Assembly: GCA_021202275.1 (NCBI GenBank)
Contig: JAJQDI010000009.1
Location: 124,001-188,000 of the forward strand
DNA length: 64,000 nt
Source: Bacteroides sp.
GTDB lineage: Bacteria; Bacteroidota; Bacteroidia; Bacteroidales; Bacteroidaceae
Direction: 5' to 3'
A program made the position numbers and the translations under genes. This document shows, in pieces, positions 1 to 10,096 of this stretch. The notes under the pieces were generated by a model. The model saw nothing but the letters and a program-made list of their open reading frames with translations. It was not told where the DNA came from and searched no databases. Within the stretch, counting starts at the first letter, position 1; each line of letters opens with the position of its first letter.

Positions 1-26
1 CCCTCCACAGGCATACCGCGTTTGAT

Positions 27-461
27 CTAAAGAATGGTTCTGCGCAGTTCGGGGGTGAGTTTACGACGTATGGCTTCTGTGACACGCTCTACTACTCCAT
101 CGTACCTGGATCCTTTACGGATATGGATCATATCAAACTTCCATACCTCCGCGTCCTTGTCCTGATACAGAGCATGCCATTCGAGACACTCCTCTTCGGT
201 ATCCATGAGGTTTTTATAATAAACTTCTTTCCATCCGGATCCGCAGACCAGGGATCTGATCACGGAAAAACTCTCTGCTACGGAAACCTCATCTGTATAG
301 ATATGCAGATCGATATCTCTGTGCATCAGTAGACCGGTTCGCAGGGAACCTACTATATGTACTTCGCCGCCGATACCTTCCCACAGGGAAATGACACGGG
401 TATCACTGAGTATGTGGTGTGCGGTCTGCTCACGCAACCGGGAAAGTTGAAGAATATCCAT
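27..461 (-). CDS. Nucleotidyltransferase-like protein, probably interrupted near the window edge
   Basis: The protein carries a nucleotidyltransferase-like pattern: a GS followed by GLLMHRDIDLHIY, where the DID pair resembles the metal-binding acidic residues of the MNT/KNT fold. A frame-open extension reaches 536, but I prefer the ATG at 461 (MDILQLSRLREQ): the extra 25 residues are low-complexity and a -7-like element (TACTTTCG on the minus strand, 512-519) lies inside them. The frame closes with TAG at 27-29, immediately followed in frame by a plausible continuation (IKRGMPVEG) running off the window. That looks like a Gln codon changed to TAG rather than a true end, because related proteins seem longer; this rests on memory of the family. 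Substrate unknown. Confidence 0.6.
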   Translation of the reverse strand: MDILQLSRLREQTAHHILSDTRVISLWEGIGGEVHIVGSLRTGLLMHRDIDLHIYTDEVSVAESFSVIRSLVCGSGWKEVYYKNLMDTEEECLEWHALYQDKDAEVWKFDMIHIRKGSRYDGVVERVTEAIRRKLTPELRRTIL

Positions 462-679
462 CTGAATGTTGTTTGAATGTATGTTATTTGAGTTTGTACG
501 ATCTGAGACTGCGAAAGTACAAAACCGCCGCAACATACAGCCACCTATAGCTACAAATAGCTATAGATAGCGCACGAAGAAAGAGCCCGTCGGATCAAAG
601 AAGATCTTTCCTACATTCAGATGTAGTCCTGGCCTTTTCTACCCTGAAAGACAGGAAACCCCTATCCGGGAGCAAACGA

Positions 680-717
680 GATCACCCTCGTTACACGATC
701 GTGTAACGAGGGTGATC
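680..717. terminator. 38-bp perfect palindrome between two genes, probable terminator
   Basis: GATCACCCTCGTTACAC and its exact reverse complement flank a GATC centre, so the whole 38 bp is self-complementary. It lies just downstream of the GAPDH stop codon and is bordered by short T/A tracts (CTTTCATTT on the plus strand). It would form a 17-bp hairpin able to end GAPDH transcription; the T-tract is weak. Confidence 0.65.
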
Positions 718-754
718 TTTCATTTACAGACTTCTGAGCCAGTCCACTTGTTTC

Positions 755-1759
<1,005 letters not shown>

Positions 1760-1824
1760 ACCTAATAATTTGAAATGAATGTATTTATCAGGAGAGGAGA
1801 ACGGTTCCTCTCTCTTTCCTGATG

Positions 1825-1855
1825 CAAAGTTACTGTATTATCTGTTTGGCAGCAA
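1825..1855 (-). promoter_or_regulatory. Bacteroidota-type promoter of GAPDH gene
   Basis: On the minus strand TAACTTTG (1825-1832) matches the TAnnTTTG -7 consensus and is preceded by TTG (1853-1855) about 20 nt upstream, as in Bacteroidota sigma-ABfr promoters. It lies 66 bp upstream of the GAPDH start codon. Confidence 0.65.
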
Positions 1856-1897
1856 TGACATATTATATACAAATACTGCCATATCCAAAAAAATGAT

Positions 1898-1905
1898 TAT
1901 CTTTG
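1898..1905 (+). promoter_or_regulatory. -7 element TATCTTTG upstream of GlxA-type regulator
   Basis: TATCTTTG matches the Bacteroidota -7 consensus exactly. It lies 137 bp upstream of the next plus-strand gene. A clear -33 TTTG is not visible. Confidence 0.45.
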
Positions 1906-2042
1906 TCAGTGAGACTGTCTGGTCCTGTCCCGCGTTCTTCCGGCTGATTCAAAGAGCACACAACAGACCATAGCGGCTCAGGCATACATCGTTTGTATGA
2001 TAAGTCTTCAGACAGGCTCTCTGACGAATAAATTTCTGATCT

Positions 2043-3044
2043 ATGAATGATAAAAAACAAACCCGCCATATTGTTCTGCTGGTGCCTCATTATTCAACTT
2101 TATTGGATATTTGCGGACCATTTGATGTGTTTCAGAAGGCTATCCAGTATAGCCAGGAAGCCTCTCCCCTGCCCGGTTTCACCTATCAGACGCATGTCGT
2201 GTCTACCCGGAGATCGAAACGGATCGAGATGTTGGGAGGCATTTCCATCCTGGGTGAAGGGAGCTACAAAGAGATTGATTATCCCATAGACACGCTGATC
2301 ATCGGTGGGCTTTCTCACCATCCGGAATACAAACCCGGGAAAGAGGTGCTGGCGTGAATCAAAGAGCAATCCGGCCAAGTGAGGCGCGTGTGTTCGGTAT
2401 GCGCGGGAGCGTTTATCCTGGCCGAAGCAGGGGTGCTGGCAGGCAAAAAAGCGGCTACGCACTGGATGAGGTGCGATAAGCTGGCCAGAGAGTATCCGGA
2501 CACGGAAGTAGACAGGGAAGCGATCTTTGTGAAGGATGGCCATGTGTATACGTCAGCGGGGATCACTACGGGGATGGACCTGGCACTGGCACTGATCGAA
2601 GAAGATATGGGAAAATCTTTCGCACTGAAGATCGCGCGCATCATGGTTCTTTTTCTCAAACGTCCCGGCAATCAGACACAATACAGCACGGTATTGCAGG
2701 CGCAGGAGGTGGATCACCAACCCATCAACCGGGTGATCGAGTGGATATACAACCACCTGCATGAGGAGATCACAGTGGAAAAACTCGCGGAATATTCCCT
2801 GATGAGTTCGCGCAACTTCGCGCGGGTATTTGTGCGTGAGCTCCACATTACCCCGATGAAGTATGTGGAGAAACTGCGGATAGAGACTGCCTGTCGCTAC
2901 CTTACGGAAACCCATCTGACCGTGGATGAGATAGCCAATCTTTGCGGATTCAAAAATTCGGTTACTATGAACCGGATGTTCCTGCATACGTTTCAGACCA
3001 CTCCTTCGCAATACAGGCGTGGATTCAGAAGTTCGTTCCATTAA
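2043..3044 (+). pseudogene. GlxA-type transcriptional regulator (DJ-1/PfpI + AraC HTH), in-frame TGA at codon 105
   Basis: The N-terminal half (residues 8-190) is a DJ-1/PfpI-like domain: ILVP-like HIVLLVPHYSTLLDICGPFDVF at the start and the nucleophile-elbow region VCSVCAGAFILAEAG. The C-terminal 100 residues are an AraC double helix-turn-helix, VEKLAEYSLMSSRNFARVF and VDEIANLCGFKNSVTMNRMF, ending with TTPSQYRRGF. Full length is 333 codons, normal for this architecture. TGA at 2355-2357 separates KEVLA from IKEQSGQVRR; relatives have Trp here (AWIKE...), so TGG to TGA (G to A) is the simplest explanation. No SECIS-like structure is evident, so selenocysteine is unlikely. Regulatory target unknown; neighbours do not reveal it. 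Confidence 0.85.
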
Positions 3045-3334
3045 AGCCATATCATTTACTTCGTTCTGTTCCGAAGCTGAAGAAAGATCTTCCGCTCTAC
3101 GGATCTGTTTTGCCGCATCACTTAGAGGTTTTTCGCCCTGTCAGCGTCCGGAACAGGACGGAGACAGGTCCCAACTTTTTACAGTACAAAAGTGTTATCT
3201 ATCATAGCGATAAGAAATAAGATCAGTTCTTACCCGAAGAGAAAACACCTTTTTTACCCCAGGTAATTAAACCGATCCGGGAGAAAAAAGTCTAAAAGTG
3301 AAGTCAGAAAAACAGTACATAAATAAGAAAAGAT

Positions 3335-4324
3335 ATGAACGGAAAACGTAGATATACGCTTATGGCAGTGGCAATAGTATTGACAATGGGTCTCTTTGCT
3401 GCCTGTAAAAACAGTTCAAACAGCAAGTCAGCAGAGACAGCCGGTTCACCACAGGAATCAAACCACCCCCGAAGGGGGGGAGCTGCTCCGGACAAAAGCA
3501 ACGATAAACAATTGCAGGCGTTACTCGCGGAAACAGTAGATAAATTTGTGCAGCGGGAATATAAAGATGCGGAAACGGGAGAAACCATGCAGTACAACCT
3601 CTTTATTCCCGAAGGATACGACGAGAGTAAGTCCTATCCGTTGCTGTTGTTTATCGGCGACGCAAGTACAGCAGGCAAAGATGTAAAAGTACCGCTGACA
3701 CAGGGGTACGGTGGTGTGATCTGGGCCAGTGACGCCGACCAGGCCAAACACCCGAGCTTTGTGCTTGTGCCGCAATACAAAACCCAGACAGTGAGTGATA
3801 ATTTTAATACTTCCTATGAAGTAGAAATGACCATACGTCTGCTGAATAAGATTGCCGGCGAGTATCACATAGACAGAAGCCGGCTGTATACTACAGGACA
3901 GTCGATGGGAGGAATGATGTCAATGTACTTTAATATTGCCCATCCCGATCTGTTCGCAGCTTCGCTGTTCGTAGCCTGCCAGTGGGATACAGAGAAAATG
4001 GGTGGCTTTGCGAAGGATAAGTTTTTCTACATTGTGGCAGCCGGCGATGAAAAAGCACCTAAAGGTATGTCCGCGCTGAAAACAGTGCTGGAGAAAGAGC
4101 ACGCAAAGATCGGAACAGCGGAATGGAGTGCCAAATTACCCCAGGAAGAGCAGGAAGCGAATGTGCAGAAGTTGCTCTCGGAGGGAAATAACATAAACTT
4201 TATAGTCTTTACCCAGGGAAGTGTGCAACCGGAAAACGGACTGGGAAATGAACATATGAATTCATTTGACTACGCGTACAAACTGGAAGGCGTACGGGAC
4301 TGGCTGTTCAGACAGAAACGGTAG
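3335..4324 (+). CDS. Alpha/beta-hydrolase (esterase/peptidase-like) lipoprotein
   Basis: A 329-residue secreted lipoprotein: signal peptide with lipobox LFAAC (Cys24), a Lys/Ser/Asn-rich linker, then an alpha/beta-hydrolase domain. The nucleophile elbow GQSMGG puts the catalytic Ser at residue 190; YNLFIPEGYDESKSYPLLLFIGD is the N-terminal beta-strand region typical of PHB-depolymerase/LpqC-type esterases. The acid may be Asp in AAGDEKAPKG and the His in GNEHMNSFDYAY. It probably hydrolyses an ester at the outer membrane or in the periplasm; the substrate cannot be told. The gene stands alone, followed by a run of short repeats, so it is likely monocistronic. Confidence 0.8.
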   Translation: MNGKRRYTLMAVAIVLTMGLFAACKNSSNSKSAETAGSPQESNHPRRGGAAPDKSNDKQLQALLAETVDKFVQREYKDAETGETMQYNLFIPEGYDESKSYPLLLFIGDASTAGKDVKVPLTQGYGGVIWASDADQAKHPSFVLVPQYKTQTVSDNFNTSYEVEMTIRLLNKIAGEYHIDRSRLYTTGQSMGGMMSMYFNIAHPDLFAASLFVACQWDTEKMGGFAKDKFFYIVAAGDEKAPKGMSALKTVLEKEHAKIGTAEWSAKLPQEEQEANVQKLLSEGNNINFIVFTQGSVQPENGLGNEHMNSFDYAYKLEGVRDWLFRQKR

Positions 4325-4326
4325 AT

Positions 4327-4471
4327 TTTAAGTTTTGAGTTATAAGTTTTAGGCTGTGAGCTTTAGGTGGTAAGCTATAAGTAGCAGAGGGTGAACTATA
4401 AATGTGAAAGTCATCACCTGCAACTTACCACATGGAACTCAACATCTACTACTTATAACTTAAAACTCAAA
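4327..4471. repeat. AAGTTTTGAGTT-type short repeats in inverted orientation
   Basis: Directly after the esterase gene there are several degenerate copies of AAGTTTTGAGTTATAAG on the left (4327-4385) and complementary copies (CTTATAACTTAAAACTCAAA) on the right (4449-4471). The two sides can pair into a long imperfect hairpin between two convergent genes. The same word family recurs at 6150-6182, 15405-15525, 22240-22312 and 35437-35492. Confidence 0.7.
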
Positions 4472-4756
4472 TCATTTTAACGCCTGATATTTGGTTATTT
4501 CCATGCTTTCTATCAAATCGCCGATAGCAGCCACTCCACTTTGGAAATGCGGAGTGCGGTTGTGGAAGTCAATGGCTTCTCTGCTTTTCCACTGTTCCAT
4601 AAATGTCAGTACATTTTCATTGTCAAGGTCCTCAAACAAGTTGTAGGAGATATTTCCTTCTTCTGCCCGGCTGCCTTCGATCATGGCCTGAACGGCTTGT
4701 ATAAACGCTTCTCTTTTGCCTTCTTTTACAATGGCTTTTGCAACAATAGTGATCAT
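4472..4756 (-). CDS. ABM-domain (YgiN-like) monooxygenase
   Basis: A 94-residue dimeric alpha/beta-barrel protein of the antibiotic-biosynthesis-monooxygenase/YgiN family. It starts MITIVAKAIVKEGKREAFIQAV and contains EEGNISYNLFEDLDNENVLTFMEQWKSREAIDFHNRTPHF, the usual conserved block with the late His pair. Members act as small cofactor-free oxygenases or quinol/quinone-interacting proteins; the actual substrate is unknown. A -7-like TATATTTG (minus strand, 4799-4806) lies about 40 bp upstream, suggesting its own promoter. Confidence 0.85.
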   Translation of the reverse strand: MITIVAKAIVKEGKREAFIQAVQAMIEGSRAEEGNISYNLFEDLDNENVLTFMEQWKSREAIDFHNRTPHFQSGVAAIGDLIESMEITKYQALK

Positions 4757-5051
4757 ATTTTTTTAATAAGTGTTGTGAATATATCAGATATATCCCGACA
4801 AATATACGGTTTTACAGGGAAAATATCGATCCCTGCGGAATTAATAAAAGAGAACAAGCTGTTTTTATTTCTCTGACACCTATTTATGGACTTTGCCAGA
4901 CAGCACTACAGGAGAATCCACATCTGTTGCTTTGCAAAAATATCCTCCACACATATCCTGTCCACACCCTTAATCTATCTCAAAAAAGGAACTTTTGCTT
5001 TGCCGGAATGTTATAGAGTATTTAGTATGAACATTTTAAAGTTTTAAGATC

Positions 5052-6149
5052 ATGAAAATACAAGCAGCTGTTCTGAAAAATCCAAAAGAAGATTTCGTGA
5101 TTGAAGAGGTGGAGATGGAAGATCCCAGAAACAATGAAGTAGTAGTGAAAGTGGTAGCCACAGGGCTGTGTCATACAGACATTGCAGTGATCGAGCAGTA
5201 TATGCCTCTGCCCCTGCCTATTATCCTGGGTCATGAAGGCGCGGGAGTGGTAGAGAAAGTGGGTAGTAGTGTTACTAAAGTGAAACCGGGAGATAAAGTG
5301 ATCCTGGGGCCTGCTTCGTGTGGTGTGTGTGAATTTTGCCTCTCAGGGCATCCTTCTTATTGTAAAAACTTCAATGCACTGAATGTATCGGGCAGAAGGA
5401 TGGATGGCTCTACTGCCTATCGTTTACCAGATGGGAAAGAGGTGAACGGACATTTCTTTGCGCAATCATCCTTTGCCACGCATGCACTGGCCAACGAAAG
5501 GAACGTATTTAAAGTAAAGGAAGACACTCCGTTGGAAATGCTGGGTCCGTTGGGTTGCGGCTTTCAGACTGGTTCGGGTTCTGTGTTGAATGTGATCCAG
5601 CCTCGTCCGGGAGAGAGCATTGTGGTTTCGGGCATTGGCCCCGTAGGACTGGCAGGGATCATGGGTGCGAAAGCGGCAGGGTGTACTACGATTATCGCTG
5701 TAGATGTGTTCGACGCACGTCTCGAAATGGCGAAAGAGCTGGGTGCTACTCATACCTTCAACAGCAAAAACGGAAAGCCTTCCGAAGAGGTACTCAAACT
5801 TTTTCCCGAAGGGATTGATTACGCATTCGATACGACTTCTCTGAATGAAGTGATCAATGACAACCTGACCATGCTGAAACCAATGTCTAAATGTATCCTT
5901 GTGGGGGTGGGCAAATCTCCTACACTCGATATTGATTACGTACATTTTGAAGACGGAAAGAATATTGAATTCGCCATCGAAGGAGACAGCCAGCCTGATA
6001 TATTCATCAACCGGCTTATTGAACTGTACAAACATGGGATGTTCCCTTTTGATAAACTGATCACGTATTACGAGTTCAAAGATATCAATCAGGCCGTAAA
6101 AGATTTTACGCAAGGGAAGGTGATCAAGGCAGTGATCAGGATGCCGTGA
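5052..6149 (+). CDS. Zinc-dependent alcohol dehydrogenase (MDR family, aryl/medium-chain type)
   Basis: A 365-residue medium-chain dehydrogenase/reductase oxidising alcohols with NAD(P)+ or reducing aldehydes. The catalytic zinc ligands are visible: Cys40 and His61 (ATGLCHTD, GHEGAG), plus Cys near 170 in GPLGCGFQTG. Structural zinc cysteines are 90, 93, 96 and 104 (CGVCEFC...YC). The Rossmann motif is SGIGPVGLAGIMGAKAAG, with Asp at the end of the next strand (IAVDV), favouring NAD. Length and spacing resemble the AdhC/benzyl-alcohol-dehydrogenase branch. The gene is single, with a palindromic terminator downstream. Confidence 0.92.
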   Translation: MKIQAAVLKNPKEDFVIEEVEMEDPRNNEVVVKVVATGLCHTDIAVIEQYMPLPLPIILGHEGAGVVEKVGSSVTKVKPGDKVILGPASCGVCEFCLSGHPSYCKNFNALNVSGRRMDGSTAYRLPDGKEVNGHFFAQSSFATHALANERNVFKVKEDTPLEMLGPLGCGFQTGSGSVLNVIQPRPGESIVVSGIGPVGLAGIMGAKAAGCTTIIAVDVFDARLEMAKELGATHTFNSKNGKPSEEVLKLFPEGIDYAFDTTSLNEVINDNLTMLKPMSKCILVGVGKSPTLDIDYVHFEDGKNIEFAIEGDSQPDIFINRLIELYKHGMFPFDKLITYYEFKDINQAVKDFTQGKVIKAVIRMP

Positions 6150-6182
6150 TAAGTTGTGAGTTATGAGTTGTAAGTTGTAAGG
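6150..6182. repeat. AAGTTGTGAGTT-type short repeat copies
   Basis: Immediately after the alcohol dehydrogenase stop, AAGTTGTGAGTTATGAGTTG and AAGTTGTAAGG-type words follow each other. They belong to the same degenerate family as the copies after the esterase gene. Confidence 0.55.
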
Positions 6183-6284
6183 TACGGATGTGAAAGTCCG
6201 AAACCGCTTTCCATAGAACTCACTTTTCAGGATGAATATGTAGAAGGAAAACAGGAAGTATAAAAAGACCTGGTAAACAAGAAC

Positions 6285-6327
6285 AAAAAAGCAGGAACAG
6301 AACTGTTCAGTCTGTTCCTGCTTTTTT
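6285..6327. terminator. Bidirectional intrinsic terminator shared by convergent genes
   Basis: The 17-nt arms at 6285-6301 (AAAAAAGCAGGAACAGA) and 6311-6327 (TCTGTTCCTGCTTTTTT) pair perfectly around a 9-nt loop, giving a GC stem flanked by A6 and T6 tracts usable in both directions. It overlaps the last seven codons of the minus-strand Crp/Fnr gene, so that gene's C-terminus is encoded within its own terminator. Confidence 0.85.
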
Positions 6328-6891
6328 CACGATCTGTGCCCGTATACGACTCAGGGATTGGGGAGTAATACCCAGGTATCCGGCAATTTCTCTGAGGGTG
6401 ACTTTCTGCAACAGGTCGGGCATTTTTCTGGTAAAGGCGAGGTAACGGTCTGTGGCATCGGAAGAAAAAATGTCGATCAGCGCGTTGTCTGTGTGCAGCA
6501 ACAACTGCTCAAACAAACGTGTGATCCATACAGAGAGCACTGCCGAATGTTCCATCAGTTTGTTGACGCTTTCCTTACGAAGCCGGTATACCCGACAGTC
6601 GGAAGAGGCTACGATATAGATGCGCGACGGACGGTCTTCTACATATCCCCACGAAGAAAACAGCGCTTCCCCGGGAACGGCAAACCAGATGGTCACTTCC
6701 CTATCTTCCAACTCTTTATATCCGCGGAGTATCCCCTCAGAGATCAGATAGAGAGAACGGTCTGTCCGCCCCTCCCTGATCAGTATATCGCCTTTTTGCA
6801 ACCGGATCTCTTCCACTTCCGACAGCAGGAGTTCTTTGTCTTCCCGCGTCAGATCCGTTGGGTTACCCACTCGTTTGAAAAATTCTTCCAT
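6307..6891 (-). CDS. Crp/Fnr-family transcriptional regulator
   Basis: A 194-residue regulator with an N-terminal cyclic-nucleotide-binding-like beta-roll (EIRLQKGDILIREGRTDRSLYLISEGILRGY) and a C-terminal winged helix (VTLREIAGYLGITPQSLSRIRAQI). It lacks the Cys residues of Fnr and a canonical cAMP pocket, as usual for the many Bacteroidota members. I chose the ATG at 6891. This overlaps the end of the upstream MATE gene by 43 bp in another frame, suggesting translational coupling. An open frame continues upstream only because the MATE gene is frameshifted into this frame. It may control the pump. Confidence 0.85.
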   Translation of the reverse strand: MEEFFKRVGNPTDLTREDKELLLSEVEEIRLQKGDILIREGRTDRSLYLISEGILRGYKELEDREVTIWFAVPGEALFSSWGYVEDRPSRIYIVASSDCRVYRLRKESVNKLMEHSAVLSVWITRLFEQLLLHTDNALIDIFSSDATDRYLAFTRKMPDLLQKVTLREIAGYLGITPQSLSRIRAQIVKKAGTD

Positions 6892-8232
6892 GTATACTTT
6901 TCGATCAAAAACGTAATCCCTATCCATACAGTGGTCAGTACTTCGGCCACCGGAACAGCCAGCCAGATACCACGCCCGCCCCACCACAAAGGTAACACGA
7001 AAAAGCAAATAACAGGCAGTATTCCGCGTATCAATGTGAAAGCAATGGCTTTGCGCACATCCTCCACACACATACAGTATCCACAGACCACGATGTTGAT
7101 CCCGAAAAATATGAAATCCAGGGCAAACAAGGGCAATCCATAGGTAGCGATCTCCCACGCGGGATTGGACGGATCGGTGATAAACCAGGAGACAACAGTG
7201 TCTTTCCACATCCAAGCCACCCACAGAAAAAAACGCTCCCGCGGCTGCCGCCACCTTCAGGGCAAGGGAAAAGGCTTGCCGTCCGCGGGCATACATACCG
7301 CATCCGTAGTTGTAGCTGATAATGGGCTGGGCACTCTGAACCGTTGCATTGAACAGCATAAAGATAACAGGGAACAGATAGCAGATGATGCTATAGGCTG
7401 CTACCCCGCTCACACCCAGGTGACGTGCGAAGACAAAGTTGCCTGCTACCATCATCAGGGCAATGGTGAGTTCGCTGAAGAACGCCGAACATCCCAGACG
7501 GATCATATAGCCGGTATTGCGCAGGGTGAGCCTCATACTTTTCACGCTCCATTTCAGACGAAGCAGTTTCACCTGCGGAGAATAGCGCAGCAGATAGACC
7601 AGCAACATCGAAACGCCTGCGATCTCCCCGACACCTGTGGCAAGGGCTGCCCCGGCCAATCCCCAGCCTGTGACGAAAATAAATACGTAGTCGAATACGA
7701 TGTTTATCACTGTACCTGTGATGACACACACCATGGAAAAGGCAGGGCTGACCATGCGTACAAAGAACGGCAAGGTACACAACAGGCATTGAAATACTGC
7801 AAATACGATGTAATAGCGCAGGTAGATTGCCGCATCGTTCAGAATATTTGCCGGCGATCCGAGCCACAGAGCTGTCTGCCGGGCAAAAATAAATACCACT
7901 ACAGATACCAGCAGCATAGCTGAGGAAGATACCACCACAGCCTGGGTGGCGTTGATATTGGCTACCCGGGTCTTGTGGCGCGACAGCTGGATAGAGGCCA
8001 CAATGGCCCCTCCCATACCAAACATCAGTCCTGCGCCGGTGATGAACAGCGAAACGGGGGCCACGATATTCACCGCCGCCAGTGCATCGCTGCCAATACC
8101 CCGCCCGACAAATATACCATCTGTAATGATGAACAAGGCGGTAGCAAGCATCCCTAACACATTGGGTACCCATTGTCTCACAAACAAATGTCCCACGTCC
8201 TTTTTCCCAAAATCAATTTTATCCCTCAACAT
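6849..8232 (-). pseudogene. MATE-family multidrug/cation antiporter, frameshifted at a homopolymer
   Basis: The N-terminal two thirds read clearly as a MATE transporter: IDFGKKDVGHLFVRQWVPNVLGMLATALFIITDGIFVGRGIG, then repeated hydrophobic segments. At an A7 run (7227-7233, T7 on the coding strand) the frame breaks. The C-terminal third (MAWMWKDTVVSWFITDPSN ... VLTTVWIGITFLIEKYTW) continues in the neighbouring frame to TGA at 6849. Removing one T restores a normal protein of about 460 residues with 12 membrane segments. I place the start at 8232 (MLRDKIDFGKK); an upstream TTG at 8271 is less likely. It exports drugs or cations using an ion gradient. Confidence 0.87.
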
Positions 8233-8559
8233 ATCTTTTACTTTTTCCGGAGCCAGGCCAACATTCAGCAATCCTCCCCGGGAAAATCACTTCCAGATAC
8301 GGATCAGCATCCTGCACATACGCACTGATAAAGAGAGGACTAACCTCCCAGCCGGCTCTTCATTTCCCGGCAAAGGTACAGCAAGAAAAACTCCCGCAGA
8401 TTACCAAATGGTAATTTCGCCCGCGCTGTGCCGGGGGCGTATGAGATCTGCAACACACGTTGGGAGGAGATGAAAAAGATCTTTTTTCCTTCATTTCTAT
8501 TTATAGAAATCACTATCCGCAAATAGGGAAACAACCTGGCCGGAATGAATTTCCCTACC

Positions 8560-8567
8560 TATCTTTG
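8560..8567 (+). promoter_or_regulatory. -7 element TATCTTTG of the small lipoprotein gene
   Basis: Exact TATCTTTG 24 bp upstream of the ATG of the next gene; the -33 region is not distinct. Confidence 0.6.
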
Positions 8568-8590
8568 GTGAAACCAAAAACAAGAAAACG

Positions 8591-8911
8591 ATGTTACGAA
8601 AAACGATTCCTTTACTGATTCTCGTTCTGCTTCTTACCTCTTGTTCAACGTACAGCAGCATGATGAACGCGGACAAAAATATCCGTAAACTAAACATAGG
8701 AATGACCGAAAAAGAGGTGATCGGCGTGATGGGTAAAGAGTATGAAGTGACCTCTGCCAACAGCACACATACCGTATGGGTATACAGATCCTATGACGAA
8801 AGTATCTATAAGCTCTATTTTGAAAAAGGCAGGCTGGTGGAATGGGAAAAAGAGTGGTTAAAAGTGTATCTGACCCCTCCCCGACCTCACCATCCTCGTC
8901 CACACAGATGA
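8591..8911 (+). CDS. Small SmpA/OmlA-like lipoprotein
   Basis: A 106-residue lipoprotein: signal peptide LLILVLLLTSC with lipid Cys at residue 18, then NADKNIRKLNIGMTEKEVIGVMGKEYEV, which resembles the start of SmpA/BamE-like folds (a 'GMT..EV...G' motif). A hydrophilic tail rich in Pro, His and Arg ends the protein. It is probably anchored in the periplasm or outer membrane; no specific role can be assigned. It has its own -7 element and converges with the LuxR-type gene. Confidence 0.7.
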   Translation: MLRKTIPLLILVLLLTSCSTYSSMMNADKNIRKLNIGMTEKEVIGVMGKEYEVTSANSTHTVWVYRSYDESIYKLYFEKGRLVEWEKEWLKVYLTPPRPHHPRPHR

Positions 8912-8950
8912 GGATGACAGGGAATGTGGGCACGCAGAATGGGAAGACAA

Positions 8951-9790
8951 TCAGATCAGTCCCCTTTCTCTGGCAAACCGGATGGCCTCGATGGCCCGGC
9001 CTGCTCCCAGTTTCGACAAAATATTCTTCCGGTGATTATGAACGGTGTAGATACTTATATTCAGCCGGTCGGCTATTTCCTTACTGAGCAGACCGGATTG
9101 GATCAGCCGAAGGATCTCCAGTTCCCGCAGCGTCAGGGACGTATCATCGGTAAAAAGGGAGTCAGACATAAGAATTCCATCAGAGAGAGGAGGTGTATCC
9201 GCGGGAAACGTATGACGCAGCACAGGGACATCGGCAGACGAAGAGACGATCTGTCCGGTTCGCAGGTTTCTCACCGCATACCTGACTCCCTCTTCCGCAG
9301 ACCGGTCCGGAGCAATGTCCAGACTTCCGCCTATCATCCAGGCCTTGCCGTTGCGGTCTTGCTGGATCACCCACTGCCTGCTGATCACAGAGATATATTT
9401 TCCTGCCGCATGGCGGATACGATACTGATAATGCGTGGTATACTCATTCCGCTCGCGGGGAGCAAGCGAGTAAATAAACTCACTGTGACCCACCTGCAAC
9501 TCCGCAAGCCAGCTGCGGTCATCCCGGTGGATCTGATCTTCCAGGAAATCTCCCTGCTTCCGGATATTCCTTATCCGGGAAAGAGGATAGCCCAACAGAT
9601 CAGAGAACCGGTCTGAAGCAAAATCATACCTGCACCTGTAGACATCCACAGCAAACATACACTCCGAACTCCATAGAGACCACTGTTGGAGCATCTTTTT
9701 CTTTTCTGCCCACAACTTATCATTCACGTCGCAGCCGCTGATGTGCTGCCTGGCCCACATTTGTTCCGGGGTTGGAGAGGGGTATTTCAT
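8951..9790 (-). CDS. PAS-domain LuxR-type transcriptional regulator
   Basis: A 279-residue regulator. Residues about 35-165 look like a PAS fold (ECMFAVDVYRCRYDFASDRFSDLLGYP, then a PAC-like block HYQYRIRHAAGKYISVISRQWVIQQDRNGKAWMIGGSLDIAP). The C-terminal 65 residues are a LuxR/GerE helix-turn-helix (LTLRELEILRLIQSGLLSKEIADRLNISIYTVHNHRKNILSKLG). No receiver domain is present, so it probably senses a ligand through PAS rather than being phosphorylated. It faces away from the SnoaL/DUF2867 genes, which share the upstream 300-bp region and could be targets. Confidence 0.85.
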   Translation of the reverse strand: MKYPSPTPEQMWARQHISGCDVNDKLWAEKKKMLQQWSLWSSECMFAVDVYRCRYDFASDRFSDLLGYPLSRIRNIRKQGDFLEDQIHRDDRSWLAELQVGHSEFIYSLAPRERNEYTTHYQYRIRHAAGKYISVISRQWVIQQDRNGKAWMIGGSLDIAPDRSAEEGVRYAVRNLRTGQIVSSSADVPVLRHTFPADTPPLSDGILMSDSLFTDDTSLTLRELEILRLIQSGLLSKEIADRLNISIYTVHNHRKNILSKLGAGRAIEAIRFARERGLI

Positions 9791-10036
9791 GTTTGCAGTA
9801 TATCCTGTCTTTTATACAAATACGGAAAGCCGAACCGCGGAGCGAAGTTTACTTCCGCTCTGCTGAGGCACATCCGATCTTCTGCAAAGATAACAAAATC
9901 TGCACAACAAACAGACAGCTCCCTGTACGGACTACACCACAACGAATTTCCCGGCGAGATCCATTTGCATACATCATTTATCCGGCTTCCATCCAGGCAA
10001 CCGGAAGACTTCTTTTCTCCGTTTGAAAAAAAATCT

Positions 10037-10044
10037 TATCTTTG
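10037..10044 (+). promoter_or_regulatory. -7 element TATCTTTG of the SnoaL/DUF2867 operon
   Basis: TATCTTTG lies 53 bp upstream of the SnoaL-like gene. The 306-bp gap (9791-10096) between the divergent LuxR and SnoaL genes holds this element and A-rich DNA, nothing else recognisable. Confidence 0.6.
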
Positions 10045-10096
10045 TATATCCGGTACGGAAAGCAACAGATGTACCGTTTTTTTATAAACAGGTCCT

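Noticed and set aside
2355..2357. Selenocysteine at the TGA in the GlxA-type gene
   Set aside because: Relatives have Trp here and no selenocysteine insertion structure is seen after the TGA; a Trp-to-stop change is simpler.
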